Notes: a model not told the origin generated them from the letters alone. Positions 34,935-46,975 are shown, counted from the stretch's first letter. The stretch is 64,000 bases of DNA from Roridomyces roridus (GCA_029378245.1 JARKIF010000051.1:1-64000), one strand, 5' to 3'. Numbers and translations: made by a program.

Positions 34935-37479
34935 ATGCCTTACGAGGCCGTCGCAGAACCGGACCCAACATGCGTACAGCACACCAAGGACCTCATATTC
35001 GGTATCTGGAACGTCTCTGAGCTTCGCCCGCACCAAGAAATTGCCGGGATTCACTTGATACAAGGCAAGAATGTTGTCCTCGATGTCCCTACTGGCGGTG
35101 GCAAGACCCTTGCATTCTGGTGGCCGCTTCTGTACCACTGGGACCCGAACGTCAACGCCGAGGGCACGCGCAAGATCTTGCTGGTCGTCAGTCCCCTGGT
35201 GGCTCTCATGAGCGAGCAAGCGGAGGATCTGTGCAATCGAAAGATCCCCGCACTTGCGCTCACTTCACATACGCCAGATTTGAAACAGGCGCTCAAGGTC
35301 GGCCCATTCTGCTTCTCTCTACCCATTCTGAATCTCGCGCCAGGACGCCGGTCAAAACAAGTTTCGTGTGCTGTTTGTGAGCCCCGAGATGGCCGTTGGT
35401 GCAGCTTTCCACGAGCATGTCCTGAAAGCTGCACCCTTCCGGGACAATATCATCGGCTTCATTGCCGACGAGTTCCACGCCATAGTGGAGTGGGGTACAC
35501 CCGACTTCAGGCCAGAATATAGCGAGCTCATCGTTCTTCTGCGGCGGTTACCCACTGGTGTTCCTGTGATGATGGGCTCAGCGACACTGCCTGGGATTCT
35601 TCTCCAGGATGGTCTTCGGCTTCTGGCGATTACAAAATACGAGCACATCGCTTTCTCGAACAACAAGCCAAATGTGGCGCTCTCTGTGCGCCTCATGCAG
35701 CATCCCCGAACCACATACGCGGATCTCATCAATCTTTTCCCTCACGATCCTTCCCCGAATGCACAAGACTTCCCCCAAACTCTCATCTACGTCAACAGCC
35801 TGCAGGAGTCAGAGGACATCCAAGACTTTCTGCGGGCCCACTCGCCAAAATCCATCCCCGCCGTGTCGTTCGAGTTCTACCATCGGCACATTGCTGAGTC
35901 TCGCAAGATTATCATCCAGGGAGCTCTTCGAGACGGCTCTTTACGTGCAGTCTCCGCAACGGATGCTCTTGGAATGGTGAGGCAATAATATTGAACTGCC
36001 ATACATATGCCAACGATTTCGTTCCAGGGTATGGATTTTTCGAAGGTTCGGCGAGTGGTCCTTTGGCGCGAACCCAAGTCGTTCCTCTCGCTGGTGCAGA
36101 AAACAGGCAGGTGTGCACGGCAGATCCAAGACCGCGGCGAGATGATTCTTTTCATCACAAAGGCGTCGTATGCTCGTCATTTGGCGCTTCTTGAGGCGGA
36201 AGGCGATTTTGATGAGAGTGACCCTGAGGACGATGATAGAGAGGAGGGTGTCGATAATGATGACGCGGCAGAAGAGCCTCTCGACAGGGAGGCCGCAATC
36301 GGGCCTGATGAGTTAGAGGAGGAAGATGAAGTCCCAACTACATCCTCAACGGCGAGCGCAGGTTTTAAGGCGCAAGACTCCCTCTTTTTAGCCCGGTTCA
36401 TTGTGGAACCCAAATGCCGTCGTGACCCTTGGAACGAGTACTTCCAAAATGCCAAGAAAAGTACGAATCTAGTTATCATTCAATTTCTCTCACTCATCTT
36501 TGAGCAGAGGTCTTCATCCCGCAAGACCCTGATACCCGCTGTTGCGACTGCTGCGATCCATCCCAGTTTCCGGTTGATAGCATTGAAGCAGTGCTCTTGC
36601 CGCTCGACAAACCCGGCCGCGGCTCGAAACCAACCCCAGAGCTTTCTTTGGCTGTGGTGGAAGCTCTTCAAGCATGGCGCGACAAGATTATTGCTCCAGA
36701 CTTTCCGAACCAGTTGAACATCACCGGCAAACTCATTCTGTCGAACAAAGTTATCCAGTCCATCGCCGCTCGTCCTCGTGCAATCACAACACCCCACATT
36801 TTCGTCTCTTCCATCATTTGGAGATACGGGACAGTTCAGGATTTCCGTTATGGGCTTGAGGTTGTCTCTGAAATTTCAAGGCTACTTCTTGACCATCCAG
36901 ACCTCGAGGAACAGGAGCGAGAAGCCGCGCGGCGCGAGAAAGCATATCAGCAGCTGACCGTTCTAGCTTCGAAGGATTATCGACGTAGGCTCACCGCCCT
37001 TGGTGACGAATGCTGGGAAGCTGTTGCTTCAGTTGGAACGGGTAACATGGTGCAACGCGGCACAGGCGTAAATAGGCGGATGGTGCCGGAATTACGGTGC
37101 CAGGTATTTCTTGCTCTCCCGTGCTGAGCATACTATCTGTCATCGCTCCTAACTTCATTCCACATAGTTCCACCCGCAATATTATGAGCAAATTCAACGG
37201 CCAATCTCAATGTCGACAATTAAACAGCTCACCCATGCCACAACACAGAAGGGCGGCTACTCCAATTTGTCCGATTATGTGGCAGATTGGCGACTGTTGT
37301 TTTTAAATGCTCGGACCTACAACCGGGATGAATCGCAGATTTTCCGAGATGCCGTCTTTCTGGAGGGTGTCTTTGAGAACGCTGTTGCCGCCGCCGCTGT
37401 TCAAAACAACTTGGAGATGGAATGGAAGCAGATTCAGGCAGGAAAAGACTTGGAGCAGGATAATTTAGATTTGATTTAG
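34935..37479 (+). CDS. RecQ-like DEAD/DEAH helicase with C-terminal bromodomain-like segment
   Basis: Five exons: 34935-35297, 35344-35976, 36028-36460, 36508-37103, 37168-37479. Phases agree and give 778 residues. Motif Q region ELRPHQEIAGI, motif I PTGGGKTLAFW, motif II DEFHAIVEWG, motif III GSATLPG, and motif VI QKTGRCAR are all present. RCCDCCDP resembles a RecQ zinc-binding site. An acidic stretch (ESDPEDDDREE) follows the helicase core. The last exon reads PQYYEQIQRPISMSTIKQL and later DWRLLFLNARTYN, the ZA and BC loop signatures of a SNF2-type bromodomain. The start of the preceding intron also reads VFLALP in frame, so the splice site there is uncertain. RecQ enzymes unwind DNA 3'-5'; here the job is probably replication or excision of the element. 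Confidence 0.85.
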
Positions 37480-37510
37480 ATGAACTCTGATAAACGGCGT
37501 ACAAATATAA

Positions 37511-40500
37511 CTATTTTGACATCTCATCCACCATGTCTGTCGCCGACTGCAGAATTGCGTTCAACATTTGGTACGGTTCCTCGTCGTCCATCTCCAAATC
37601 CTCTTGTGTCACGTCATATGCCTCCTGTGCGCTCACCTCCTCCTCCTCTTCCTCCTCGTTCCGCAAGGGATCATGTTCGGCACCAGACTCCCTGGTGTAC
37701 TGGGTGGTACGCTGCGTGAACTTGGCAAACGCGCCGCGTGTGTTGATGTAATCGGCACCCTCTTCCATGAGATCACGGGCGCGCTGGACCTTCTCCTTTT
37801 GAGGACGCTCTGCCCAGTGCTCCTGGAGCCGCTCTTGCTTCAAACCATCTGCGACGCAGCTCACTTCCTTCGTCATGTTCGGAACTGTATGTTTGGTGCC
37901 GGAGTCTGGGATATTGAACGTCTTGTGCACTGTTTGCATGGCGTCGCGAAGCGCGAAGATGCATACAGTGATCATTCCGAGCCAGGCCCAGCTGCGATTG
38001 ACCCCTTTCGCATTGTAGATGACCTTCGCCCAGAAATTCTGGTGCTCTTGCAGAAGATCCACCTCCTTGAAGCCGTTGGGAACACCCTTGACATTGACGA
38101 GCCAATTATGAAGAAAGAATTTCCTGTGGCCGGTTCAGTATCAAGCACATGAGGACAGGAGAGATCGACGCACCGTAATGTTTCGGGATAGGTTTTGAGA
38201 CGAAGGAGGGTCTCAAAGAAAGCATCCGCATACTTCGGCATTGTTTTCGGTGTGCGCATCATGACAGCCCAATACCGAAAGACAAGGACAACACGTCCTA
38301 TGTCGCCCGCCTTGATTGACTGCACCAGGAGATGATAGAGGAGCGAATCAAGGTTGTAGAGGATTGAATTCTCGAAAGCGGGATCACGCTCCTCCTCCGG
38401 CCGTTTGCATGCCTTGTCGTAAGCTGCTGTGGTGTACAGGGAATCATATACCTTGTCTGCAACCTTCTCAAATTCTTCAAAGGTCGCTTGGGACGCCCAC
38501 TCGGCAAAGTCAGCCTTGCCGCAGTGAATCCGGAAGGCGTCGAGCACATGGCCGGCGGAGGATATTTGATTGAAGTAGCTCGTGAGACGGTTTCCACGGG
38601 GCGGCTTTCTTCGATTTCCATCCAGCTGAGACCGGCTTGCGCTTGAGGAGCGTGTTATTCTCCCACCAGAGCCCGCCTGCGATGGAGTTGGGCTTGCCCC
38701 AATGTTCGTTCATCACCAAACGGCTAACGGCCATTTTGCCATGGAACGCGCCAAAGCGATCCAGAAAATTCTTGAGGCTTTCCAGAACCTCGGCGTCGCT
38801 CAACTTGTCGCTATTACGGTGAGCCCCTTCGACCTAGAAGAGAGTTAGCAAAGCAGAATGATGAACCAGAGGCAGCGCACCGTATGGAAGAGATTGACCG
38901 TCAAGAGATCTCCGTTCATGAAAATGAGACCGTGCGCCTTGAGTTCTTCTGCCGTGACCTCAAGCTGCTTCAAAATTGCTTGAATAACCTTGATAGTTCC
39001 TTCGAGACTGGACTCGTCAAGATGCATGGCAGCGAAAGGGAACTGTTCCGTGAGGTGCACAAGGATCTGGTCGATCTCCGGGCATGGCCCAAGCTGCTTC
39101 AACAGCCGGTGGAGTTGCTCAATATGTTTGAGCGCGATCTTTTTCACTTGCCAGCGAAGACATCTGTCCAGCGTTGCGGCATCCTCAGCAGATGGTAGGG
39201 CATCCTCGGCAGTCCAGTCAAGATTGTTCTGCCGAGACGTGCGCAGCGGTTTAAGCTCGATGGGGAGAGTCCCGTGGGGGACTGAGGTGCTGTTGGTGAA
39301 TGGATCATACAACGGAATGAGTGTTGCTGTCGTCCCGCTGTCGAAATGATTCTTGTTGTCGAGACGCTGAGATTCCACTCGGAATGCAATGTTGAGGTTG
39401 TCCCACACGATGGAGCACATGCAGCGGCGAAAGACAGCCCGGAATTCGGTCATACCCTCCTCGGAAAGTGCTTTCACGTACTTGATGACCGATCTGTACG
39501 ACAGAGAAATGCCGGCGTGTGCAAACACTTCAATCTCGCGTTTCGAGGCTCCAGAACCAAGGAGAAACAGGGAGATGACCGCCTGGAAGTTATTGGCCTT
39601 CTGGGAGCGAAGGAGGCTGATCATGGCGCACACGGTGGTAAAGACCTGACCAAATCGGGATTAGATTGATTCTTACCAAAAACGGACTTTCTCACCAACG
39701 ACGAGTCGCGACGTTTTGACTCTGCCTTGGGTGTCCACGACGCCTCACTCAGAAGCTGCCACATGTTGGGTGCAAGCTCCCGAAGACTTTCCGCAAGAGT
39801 TTGGAGGTCGAACGAATGCAGCAAATCCGAGATCTTGGTGCCCTTCGGGCGGGACAGATGGCCCTGAATCGCCGCTCCCTCTCTCCTCAAAACTGCGCCC
39901 ATACGTTCCAAAGCAAACGTGTCCGCCTTGTCTGGAGCCCTGTCTGCGATCTGCTGCATCAACTCCACCCCGTTACTCCGAAATGCCTTCGTCAGGAGCC
40001 CCGTCACGGCTGGATCCTTCGCGTTGGGTGCGAAAAGTGCGTGAAGTATATCTTTCATCGTCGCGCCATTCTTCATCTTTTCCCGAAGAACTCCGTGCAG
40101 CTCCGTCTGTAGCGCTTGCTTCAGTCCCTGCACCTTGTTTGTGCTTCCGAGGGCGTCAAACTGCATGGAGACGTCCAGTGCGGCCTGTTTCGCGCCAAAA
40201 AGATCGTGGCCTGTCCAGTCTGGTGGGGAGCCTGGAGTCTGATCTGCGAGGGGGTTCCGCGAGACTCTGTTCTTCCGAGGTCGACCACCCTTTGGCTTCT
40301 CGGGGCTGAGGTCCATGACCGACATGGGACTGTCGGATACATGAGGAAGTGTGGGAGTCGCAGTGGGAGTTACCGCGTCGCTGCCAGGGGAAGGCGGTTC
40401 CGACGGTGGTAAGTCGAATGGGAAAGGCTCCTCCATCGTGAGCTGATCATCTAATCTCGAGAAGGAGGGCGAGCTTGGCGCGGTCCGCGGAGGGGTATTC

Positions 40501-40727
40501 AGGTCGGCATGGGCGTCGAAGGTGTCTATAGCCTGGCTGTGCTCGCCAGCAGGTGGCACCGGAGTCGAGTCCAGGGCAAGGAGGCTGCCTCTAGTGCGAG
40601 TTTTGCGAGGAGACGTTGTAAGCCGCGGCGTGGCTGCCAGCCGCTTCCTGGTTGTTGCAGGTATGTCATACTCGTCCACAGAGCGTGCTCTTTTGCCGCC
40701 TTTACCCTCCTTTGCAGTGAAAACCAT
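37511..40727 (-). CDS. DUF6589 protein, candidate transposase, one apparent frameshift
   Basis: Exons in sense order: 40727-39696, 39645-38881, 38833-38174, 38123-37511. All junction phases agree if one extra base is allowed at about 38560-38572; then ~1,022 residues. The first ~340 residues are basic and proline-rich, with an AT-hook-like KGGRPRKNR. The core holds CSIVWDNLNIAFRV, HFDSGTTATLIPL, FPFAAMHLDESSLEGT, HGLIFMNGDLLTV, NEHWGKPNSIAGGLWW, NILYN-type sequence, NWLVNVKGVPNGFKEVD and LLQEHQNFWAKVIYN, which I recognise as DUF6589, common in Agaricomycetes. Conserved acidic residues in WDN, NGD and LQEH could form a catalytic triad, but that is a guess. The C-terminus is acidic. ATG 40727 is chosen because the frame upstream lacks family similarity and reaches into the terminal repeat. 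Confidence 0.8.
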
Positions 40728-40942
40728 GAGGAGGAGTAGTATCGTCTTGATCACAATTTTACCCCTAAGATTGCCGAGTCTATGATTGCACCGCGCACAG
40801 CTGCGGCTCACACATCCTCGAGACAATGTATTAGTCCCGCCCTGACACATATGTATACATGTATCACACTGAGTAACGCGCGGGTCCCCAGTTTTAAGCA
40901 GACAGACTGCAGATCTTGAGGCCCCAATAACTTGCGAACGAG

Positions 40943-41187
40943 GAGCTTTAAAAAAAAACGGAAACATAGAAAAATCTTAGAAATATTCATACTTGAGGCC
41001 TATATCCACCCGCCGGGCCAACTCGACAAAAGTGGACCCAGCTTTGCGAGCTCTCGACGCTAAGTCCACGAAACCTCGGCAATTTCCGGTCCATGCGAGA
41101 ATCGGCTGATTATCCTCCAGTCGCTTCGCGCAGTGATCCCGCCCGCCCATCATCACACCAGCGAACGCCGACTGGTTTACGAGTCTA
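40943..41187 (-). repeat. right terminal inverted repeat of the DUF6589 element
   Basis: Reverse-complement partner of 34613-34861, roughly 85-90% alike by eye with a few short gaps. Confidence 0.85.
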
Positions 41188-41385
41188 CAGCAGCGGATCA
41201 ATTATTCCCAATCGGGAAGCTCCTCTTGCCACGATACCACCATCGTCCTCGACGATCTGGGCACCACCGCCAATCCACACCGCAGAGTGACATGCTTGTA
41301 ACTCTCCCATTATCACTGTCGTTTCTGGGAACCCTCGGGCGCTGCTGGACGACTGGAGCCGTCTCCTTCACCTCCGCCCCCCGTC

Positions 41386-44084
41386 CTGGTATTGCTGCTT
41401 CCCCGTTTCGTGCTGCGCCGTGCACGCCGCGGCGTTTTCATGTCATGCCACCACGAAACACCTTCGCACAACAAGCAATGTACACAGGAGTGCCATGTAG
41501 CGCCGGGACGACGACCTTTGCTCAGGGCTCCGGTGCTACTGGAAGTTTCCGCCATCCTCTGTGGCGCTTCCTCCATCCCGGCTCTCCTCCCCGCCTTCCC
41601 TGCCGCTCAAAGCCCTAGCGTCCTCGCCAGGATCAGCACAACACGATCGCTCGGCGCTATTTCACCTTCACCTTCACCTCCACCTCCACTCCCCACCCGG
41701 GACATGCTGTTTGAACTCTCCCCGTGCTCACGCGGTAACCGCCCGACTCATAGAAGGCAACTCCACCTAGTCCTCCCGTGATCCTGACCTCTACGCCGGC
41801 GGCCAGCCTCTTTCCCACAAACCATGAAATCGTCCTCCCTGGTTAATAACGGCGTACTCTTGTCGCCGTAGTGCTGGTAGCTGTTGCCGCTCCGTACTAC
41901 GCCTCTGACACCTCATGGAACTCAATGATCTCTCTGCGCCGCCGCCCTCGGGGCACACCGACCACATGAGCCATCCTCTCAGGCCCGCAGCATGCGGTGC
42001 TCATCATCGTCTTTGTGCTCATGGGGGAGGGGAGGGAGGGGGTCGGAGGTGACTCAGGTGAGAGAGCCGGAGATCGGGATGGGACCGGGGGCTGCCTATG
42101 GGAGATTGGGAGCCAAATTTTGTGCAGGTAAGCTGTCTGGCTTGAGCTATCGTCTGCTTCTACCACCCACCTACGGCACATCCGCCACCTCCGCACCTAC
42201 GGCACCTCCGTCGTGAATACCTACCTTCTTCCCTCACATTCTCCTCGTTCTGAGACTATCTATTGAGTGTGTACAACTAAGTAGATAAAATTGAATCCTT
42301 GACCACTATCTAAATGTCGAAGATGCACGGAAGAGGCCACCATCCTCGCCACCTCCTACACCTCGGTCGTGCCGGCAATCTCACAGAGTAATATCCGAGC
42401 AGCCAATCGGATGCCGAATAAAGATCGTTCCCTACTTTTATTTTTCTCTGGGACACATTTCCCCTCGGATTGATTCTTTTGAAGCTCGGTATTTGATTCT
42501 GTGGGCCTGCCGCACCCGAATTAATTTTCGTCTCATTTTACCAGGATGATTTAAAACGAGAACACCGTTTCATTCGAAAGACGCAGTACTTCCCTATATG
42601 CTTTCGTACTTCAGTTACAACCAAGTCACCGAATGTCTAGCAATCAATTTCCCCTCCACTCAGAATTCATCAGAACTATTGTAGATGTTATTCGAGGTCT
42701 TGGAACGCTTCCCCCGACCCTCTATTTATTTTCTTCAACCCATATTTGAACCATATATCAAGTATGGCGGGTTGAACAGGTTGAACAGAGAATTTCCTTC
42801 TCAACAATCTCGCACATGTGGAAAACTGCGGCTCCGAGCTACTGCAAGAAAAGATGTAGAGAGGGAATAGATAGACATGAGTAGAAGAAAATGGATGTTA
42901 TTGCAACGATGTATAGTAGATACATACTCATTAGCAACTGGTCCCAGTGCCGGTGTTGTGCCATCCGTTCCGCAAACGCGCGGATAAACGTCGTTGTCGA
43001 CGCTGCGGACACGCTTATTGGTGTTCGACCTGCATTCAGCTCCCAACCCCGCGCGAGATGCCGCACCTTCGACGTCTCCACACTCAACGTCTCAGGGCTC
43101 GAAAGGCCCAGGCACGTCTCATCCGCACTTGACGCCCCGCGTTCGTCGACCGGGGCGACTGGCCGACTCGCGCTTGAGGCGTGCCGGCAGTCCGCTCCCT
43201 TTCCATCATATTTACCTTCCCGCCACCTCCCCCTCACCCTCCCTGGCCTCGCCCCTTGCCATCGACTCTGTCACTACTCTCCCCCTCACCTGCATAGCTC
43301 TCACTGCTCACCTCCTTCCCTCTCGATGCCTTCACCTCCGTCGCTCTCGCTGCCCTCACCTCCTTTGAATTGATCCATCTCCGTTGCAGAGGACGACGCT
43401 CATGTCGTGCTCGACGCCGCGGTAAAGCTCAACATAGCGCGCGTAGGGAGTACCGCTTGATGGTCGAAGATGCCGTACCACGCGCACATCGGAAGTGGAG
43501 GCGCCGGTAGGCCGTAGATTTGCGAACTGGACTGCTCCTAGCTAGGAAGGGTAGCTCCAAGAGGCCATTGGGGCCGGGGGCCGACCGAGCAGCGTACACG
43601 AGGGATCGAAGGTGGCAGCGCGGCGAATTGAAGGTGGGGGAAAGGGTGGGGTGTTGCCGATGGACGACACGGGCCTTTCTGGCAGTTGCATTTGGAAGAG
43701 GATGGCTGGACGATGCAGAGGCGACGCAGAGGGCGGTAGAAGGTAGAAGCATCGTAGCTGGGAGCGAAGGTAATGCGGTGAACGACGAGGCTCACGTCGT
43801 GCTCAATGAAACGTGCCCAAGGTGTAGCACTTGATAAAGAGCGACCGGCGAGCAGTAAGGAAGTTGGCGAGCGGCATGGAGAGGCCGTAGCAGAAGGGCT
43901 GGACAGCGGCGGAGGAAAGCTGGGAGCGAACTTTGAAGGTCACACGGCACTCCGCCCTGTTGCTTCAAATCGTTGTGTGCGGGTTTGCGCAATCAAATGG
44001 AATCACAAACCTACTGTGGTGCACACTGGGCAGTACAAAAGGGTGCAGATTGGGTGCAGAGGTACCAGTGCGAGTGGGAGAGCA
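41386..44084. other. interior of the older inverted-repeat element
   Basis: GC-rich with many CTCCACCTC-type and TCACCTCC-type runs. Open frames on both strands lack any motif I know. Two parts (43385-43420 and 43783-43815) share GACGACG-CTCA-GTCGTGCTC, which points to internal duplication. I see no supported gene. Confidence 0.4.
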
Positions 44085-44389
44085 ACGGAGGTGAAGGAGG
44101 CCGCGGCTGCTGCAGGTCGTCTAATGATGCCCGATGCTGTCCAGGAACGACGCCGAGAGCGAGGGAATGTTGGGCATGTCGCTCGACGGCATGGATGGGC
44201 TGTGGTGAGCGAGATCGTCGAGGACGGTGGTGGTGTAGTGGCAGGAGGCGCTTCCCAATTGGGAACAATTGATCCGTCGCTGGCCTCGGAGGTAGCCAGG
44301 GCCTGTTAGGTATGCTTCGTGTCAACGGTTTAAGCTATCTAACGGGTCCGCCGAGGACGGAAACGTAGCTTCCTTAGGTGTCCAGCTTG

Positions 44390-45035
44390 CGATTGAAGAT
44401 TCGTGGCCGGGCGGCGGGCAGTGTTGGAAATCTGAGATAGGGCACTGGCCGCGCTTATAGCATAGACGGGCCAGGCTGCGTTCTTGAGGCGTTCCGAATG
44501 GCCATTGGCTATGGATGAGATACGAGCGCGGAAGCACGAGCTTTGCATATGTAAGCCAAAATGATGGCAGCACTGATCGGGTCTATGATCTCGGCGCAAT
44601 CGGTGTACCATATAAGGAATGTGGAGCTCCGGAAGCGTTTGTGTGTGAAATTTCCCTTGGTGTGTGTGTGTGAAAAGGTGGTTTGTGTGTGAATTATTAA
44701 ATGTACAAACCGACCGTCATAGCTTCCCGCGTCCATGAAGGCTGGTTTCCCTTTTGGACGGCGGTGACCCGATCTCTTTTTCGGGGATCTTGGGCCTTCC
44801 AAGTTTCCAAACCTCGTTCTTGCTGCAACGGTCTTTGCCACCGAACTTCTTCCTGCGAACATTCACCCGTTCCTGCAATTCTATCCCGGAATACCTACCG
44901 GGAATATGGCGGCTCCACCAGATCCTTGATGAAGAAGAGCTCTCAATGTCCGACCAGGTCGCTGTCCTCCACAGGCACCGCACCTGGCCGTACATCATAT
45001 TATAACCCCCGAACGGGTGTCATGCCATACACAAC
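44390..45035. other. intergenic region before the P450 pseudogene
   Basis: It contains the GT-rich inverted partner (44640-44725) of 29850-29965 and no recognisable gene. Confidence 0.45.
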
Positions 45036-46669
45036 ATGTCTTCTCTCGTCCCCATCTCACTCGCTGCCCTCTCTATCGTGCTATGCTTCCGACTCGTCAA
45101 AATAGGCTCTCGCGAACCAGGTTTACCCCCGGGTCCCCCGACCGTGCCCCTCCTCGGCAATCTCCACATCTTCCCAACCGAATTCGCCCATTTCAGGTGC
45201 TCCCAACTCCAGTTCTGTCATCCTCTCCGTCTTGTACGGCAAACGCGCACCGCGATACGAGACCCGCGAAACTACGGCGTTCTTCGAAGCGCAGCACGAA
45301 TGGGAGCGGGTCCTTGAGCCCGGGGCGACGCCCCCGATTGACTTGATTCCTCTCCTCAAATACGTGCCGGTGCGGTGGGCAAAATGGAAGCGCGACTGCG
45401 CGCGAACGAGGAAGTTGCAGAGGGATTTGTATTTTGGGTTGCTGAACGAGACGAGGGAGAGGCTGGGGAGAGGAGAGGAGAATGGGTGTTATATGGAGGA
45501 GATTTTGAAGAGCCAAGAAGAACTGGGAATGGATTTGGAAATAACTGGGTCGGTATTTCCTTTGTTCCTTCTCTTTAACCACTGAAGATAATAGCTATCT
45601 CGGCGGTGTACTCATCGAGGGCGGATCGGACACGACGTCGTCCTTCCTTCAAACCCTCGTCCTAGCTTTGACGGCCTATCCCAAAGCACAAAAGAAGGCT
45701 CAAGAGGAAATCGACCTTGTCGTTGGTTCTCATCGTATGCCGACTCTGGATGACCTCGATGAGCTGCGATACATCCGAGCCCTGATTTTGGAGACCCACC
45801 GATTCCGGCCAGTCGCGCCGATGTTGATTCCTCACGCCACCTTGACTGCAGAGGAGGCAAGTGTTTCCGGTGTACTGGCTGGTTCTATATGCTGATTCGG
45901 GTATAGTACAAAGGATACATCATCCCCAAGGGCGCAACCATCTTCGTAAATGTTTGTGAGTTTTCTTCTGCAAAATCACAGTTCAATGGACTGACTCTGC
46001 ATTAGACGGCATCTTCCACGACTCAGGTGAGCATATATCCTGGAATCCGTTCAACGTGAATGCCCGACTCCAACAGATTTATTCGACGACCCCGAGAACT
46101 TCATTCCCGAACGATTTTTGCTGACCGAGAATGGCACCAGGCCCGGGGTCGATGGAAGCGATCTGCGACATAATTTGCCTTTTGGCGTTGGTCGGGTTAG
46201 TGGTCACATCTACATGCATTGGATTGTTTATGAATCTTGTGAGCAGAGACTATGCCCCGGTATTCATCTGGCGCAGAATTCAATTGTCCGTCTCCATCCT
46301 CGGCTTGTCCTGTATGGCGTTGCTGACCGAGGGCCAATAGAATATCAATACCATGAACCTCATATGGGCATTCCAATTCAGCCCCGACACCGACGCGTCG
46401 GGGAATCCTATCCCGCTTGATACGTCCGCTTATCAGAGGGTGAGCAAGTCGAAAGTGGCGACCCATTGAATTTGAATTTGAATTTGACTGCGCAGGGCAT
46501 TTTGACCGCACCGGAACCGTTCAGGTGCACGATCAAGCCGCGTTCGAAGGAGCGGGCTGATATCATCGAGCAAGAGTTCTTCGAGGCAACTGATACGTTC
46601 AAGAAGTTCGAGTATGGGCTCAGTGCCGAGGACAGAGAGTTTGTGGCCAAGTCCAGAGCACAGGAATAG
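45036..46669 (+). pseudogene. cytochrome P450 with internal deletion
   Basis: P450s are haem monooxygenases of the ER membrane. The N-terminus has a membrane anchor (SLVPISLAALSIVLCF) and the proline hinge (LPPGPPTVPLLGNL). At about 45200 the sequence jumps from TEFAHF to VILSVLYGKRAPRY, so roughly 100 residues including helix C are missing. The rest is good: helix I EGGSDTTSS, ExxR in LETHR, PERF (ENFIPERF), and the haem loop FGVGRRLCPGIH split by an intron (46197-46248). One intron (45857-45906) begins GCAAGT, a GC-AG intron. The gene ends at TAG 46667-46669 after AKSRAQE. Without helix C a working enzyme is unlikely. Confidence 0.85.
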
Positions 46670-46830
46670 GGTTGTTTGTTCTATCTTGATTCTTCCTACG
46701 TATGTTGAGCAGCCGTATCGAAGTGAGAAACAGAGGTTCGCACAGTTGCGGGTGGGGCGCAGCTTGTTTATAATCCCTGTATATGTATGAAAAAGAGAGG
46801 TTTTTGCATTCTCGATACCTATGAAACTCC

Positions 46831-46975
46831 TCCTCGAATCGAACGATCGGACCTTGTGTCTCACTGACAAGCTGGAGCTGGTTTGGAGCTGAATCACTGC
46901 TGCAAGACAGCCCTTGACCTGTATTCACCTTGAATATTCAGGATGGAATCAACTTTGCAGAGCTTATGGGCCTTG
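46831..46975 (+). repeat. ~145-bp repeat, copy 1
   Basis: Shares TCGAATC(G/A)AACGA, GAATCACTGCTG, ACAGCCCTTGACCTG-like sequence, TTCAC, GGAATC and GAGCTTAT with copy 2 at 47401-47541. Confidence 0.6.

Larger units (their letters stand above)
34613..41187. mobile_element. DNA transposon with RecQ-like helicase and DUF6589 genes (candidate new type)
   Basis: 6,575 bp, starting TAGACTCG and ending CGAGTCTA. It is flanked by the perfect 9-bp direct repeat CAGCAGCGG (34604-34612, 41188-41196). Terminal inverted repeats are about 250 bp (34613-34861 and 40943-41187), with blocks such as GATAATCAGCCGATTCTCGC, CCGAGGTTTCGTGGACTTAG and GGTCCACTTTTGTCGAGTTG on both sides. Inside are only two genes, convergent and 31 bp apart between stop codons. 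The simplest reading is that one encodes the transposase (DUF6589, unproven) and the other a helper helicase. The DUF6589 gene has one apparent frameshift, so this copy may depend on others. Confidence 0.88.
34507..44389. mobile_element. older ~3.3-kb inverted-repeat element, host of the DUF6589 element
   Basis: Its left inverted repeat runs 34507-34612 and resumes at 41197-41385. The right one is ~44085-44389. Shared blocks include ACCTAAGGAAGCTACGTT, TAACAGGCC, GGATCAATT(A/G)TTCCCAAT and CCGTCCTCGACGATCT, with more mismatches than in the inner element. The inner 6,575-bp element sits inside the left repeat. No coding function is recognised in 41386-44084. The exact outer ends and target duplication could not be fixed. 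Confidence 0.7.

Noticed and set aside
37104..37128. Reading straight through into VFLALP as coding sequence of the helicase
   Set aside because: A stop follows within a few codons, and no donor after it is in phase with the next exon. It may be a trace of the ancestral bromodomain, so I mention it in the gene entry only.
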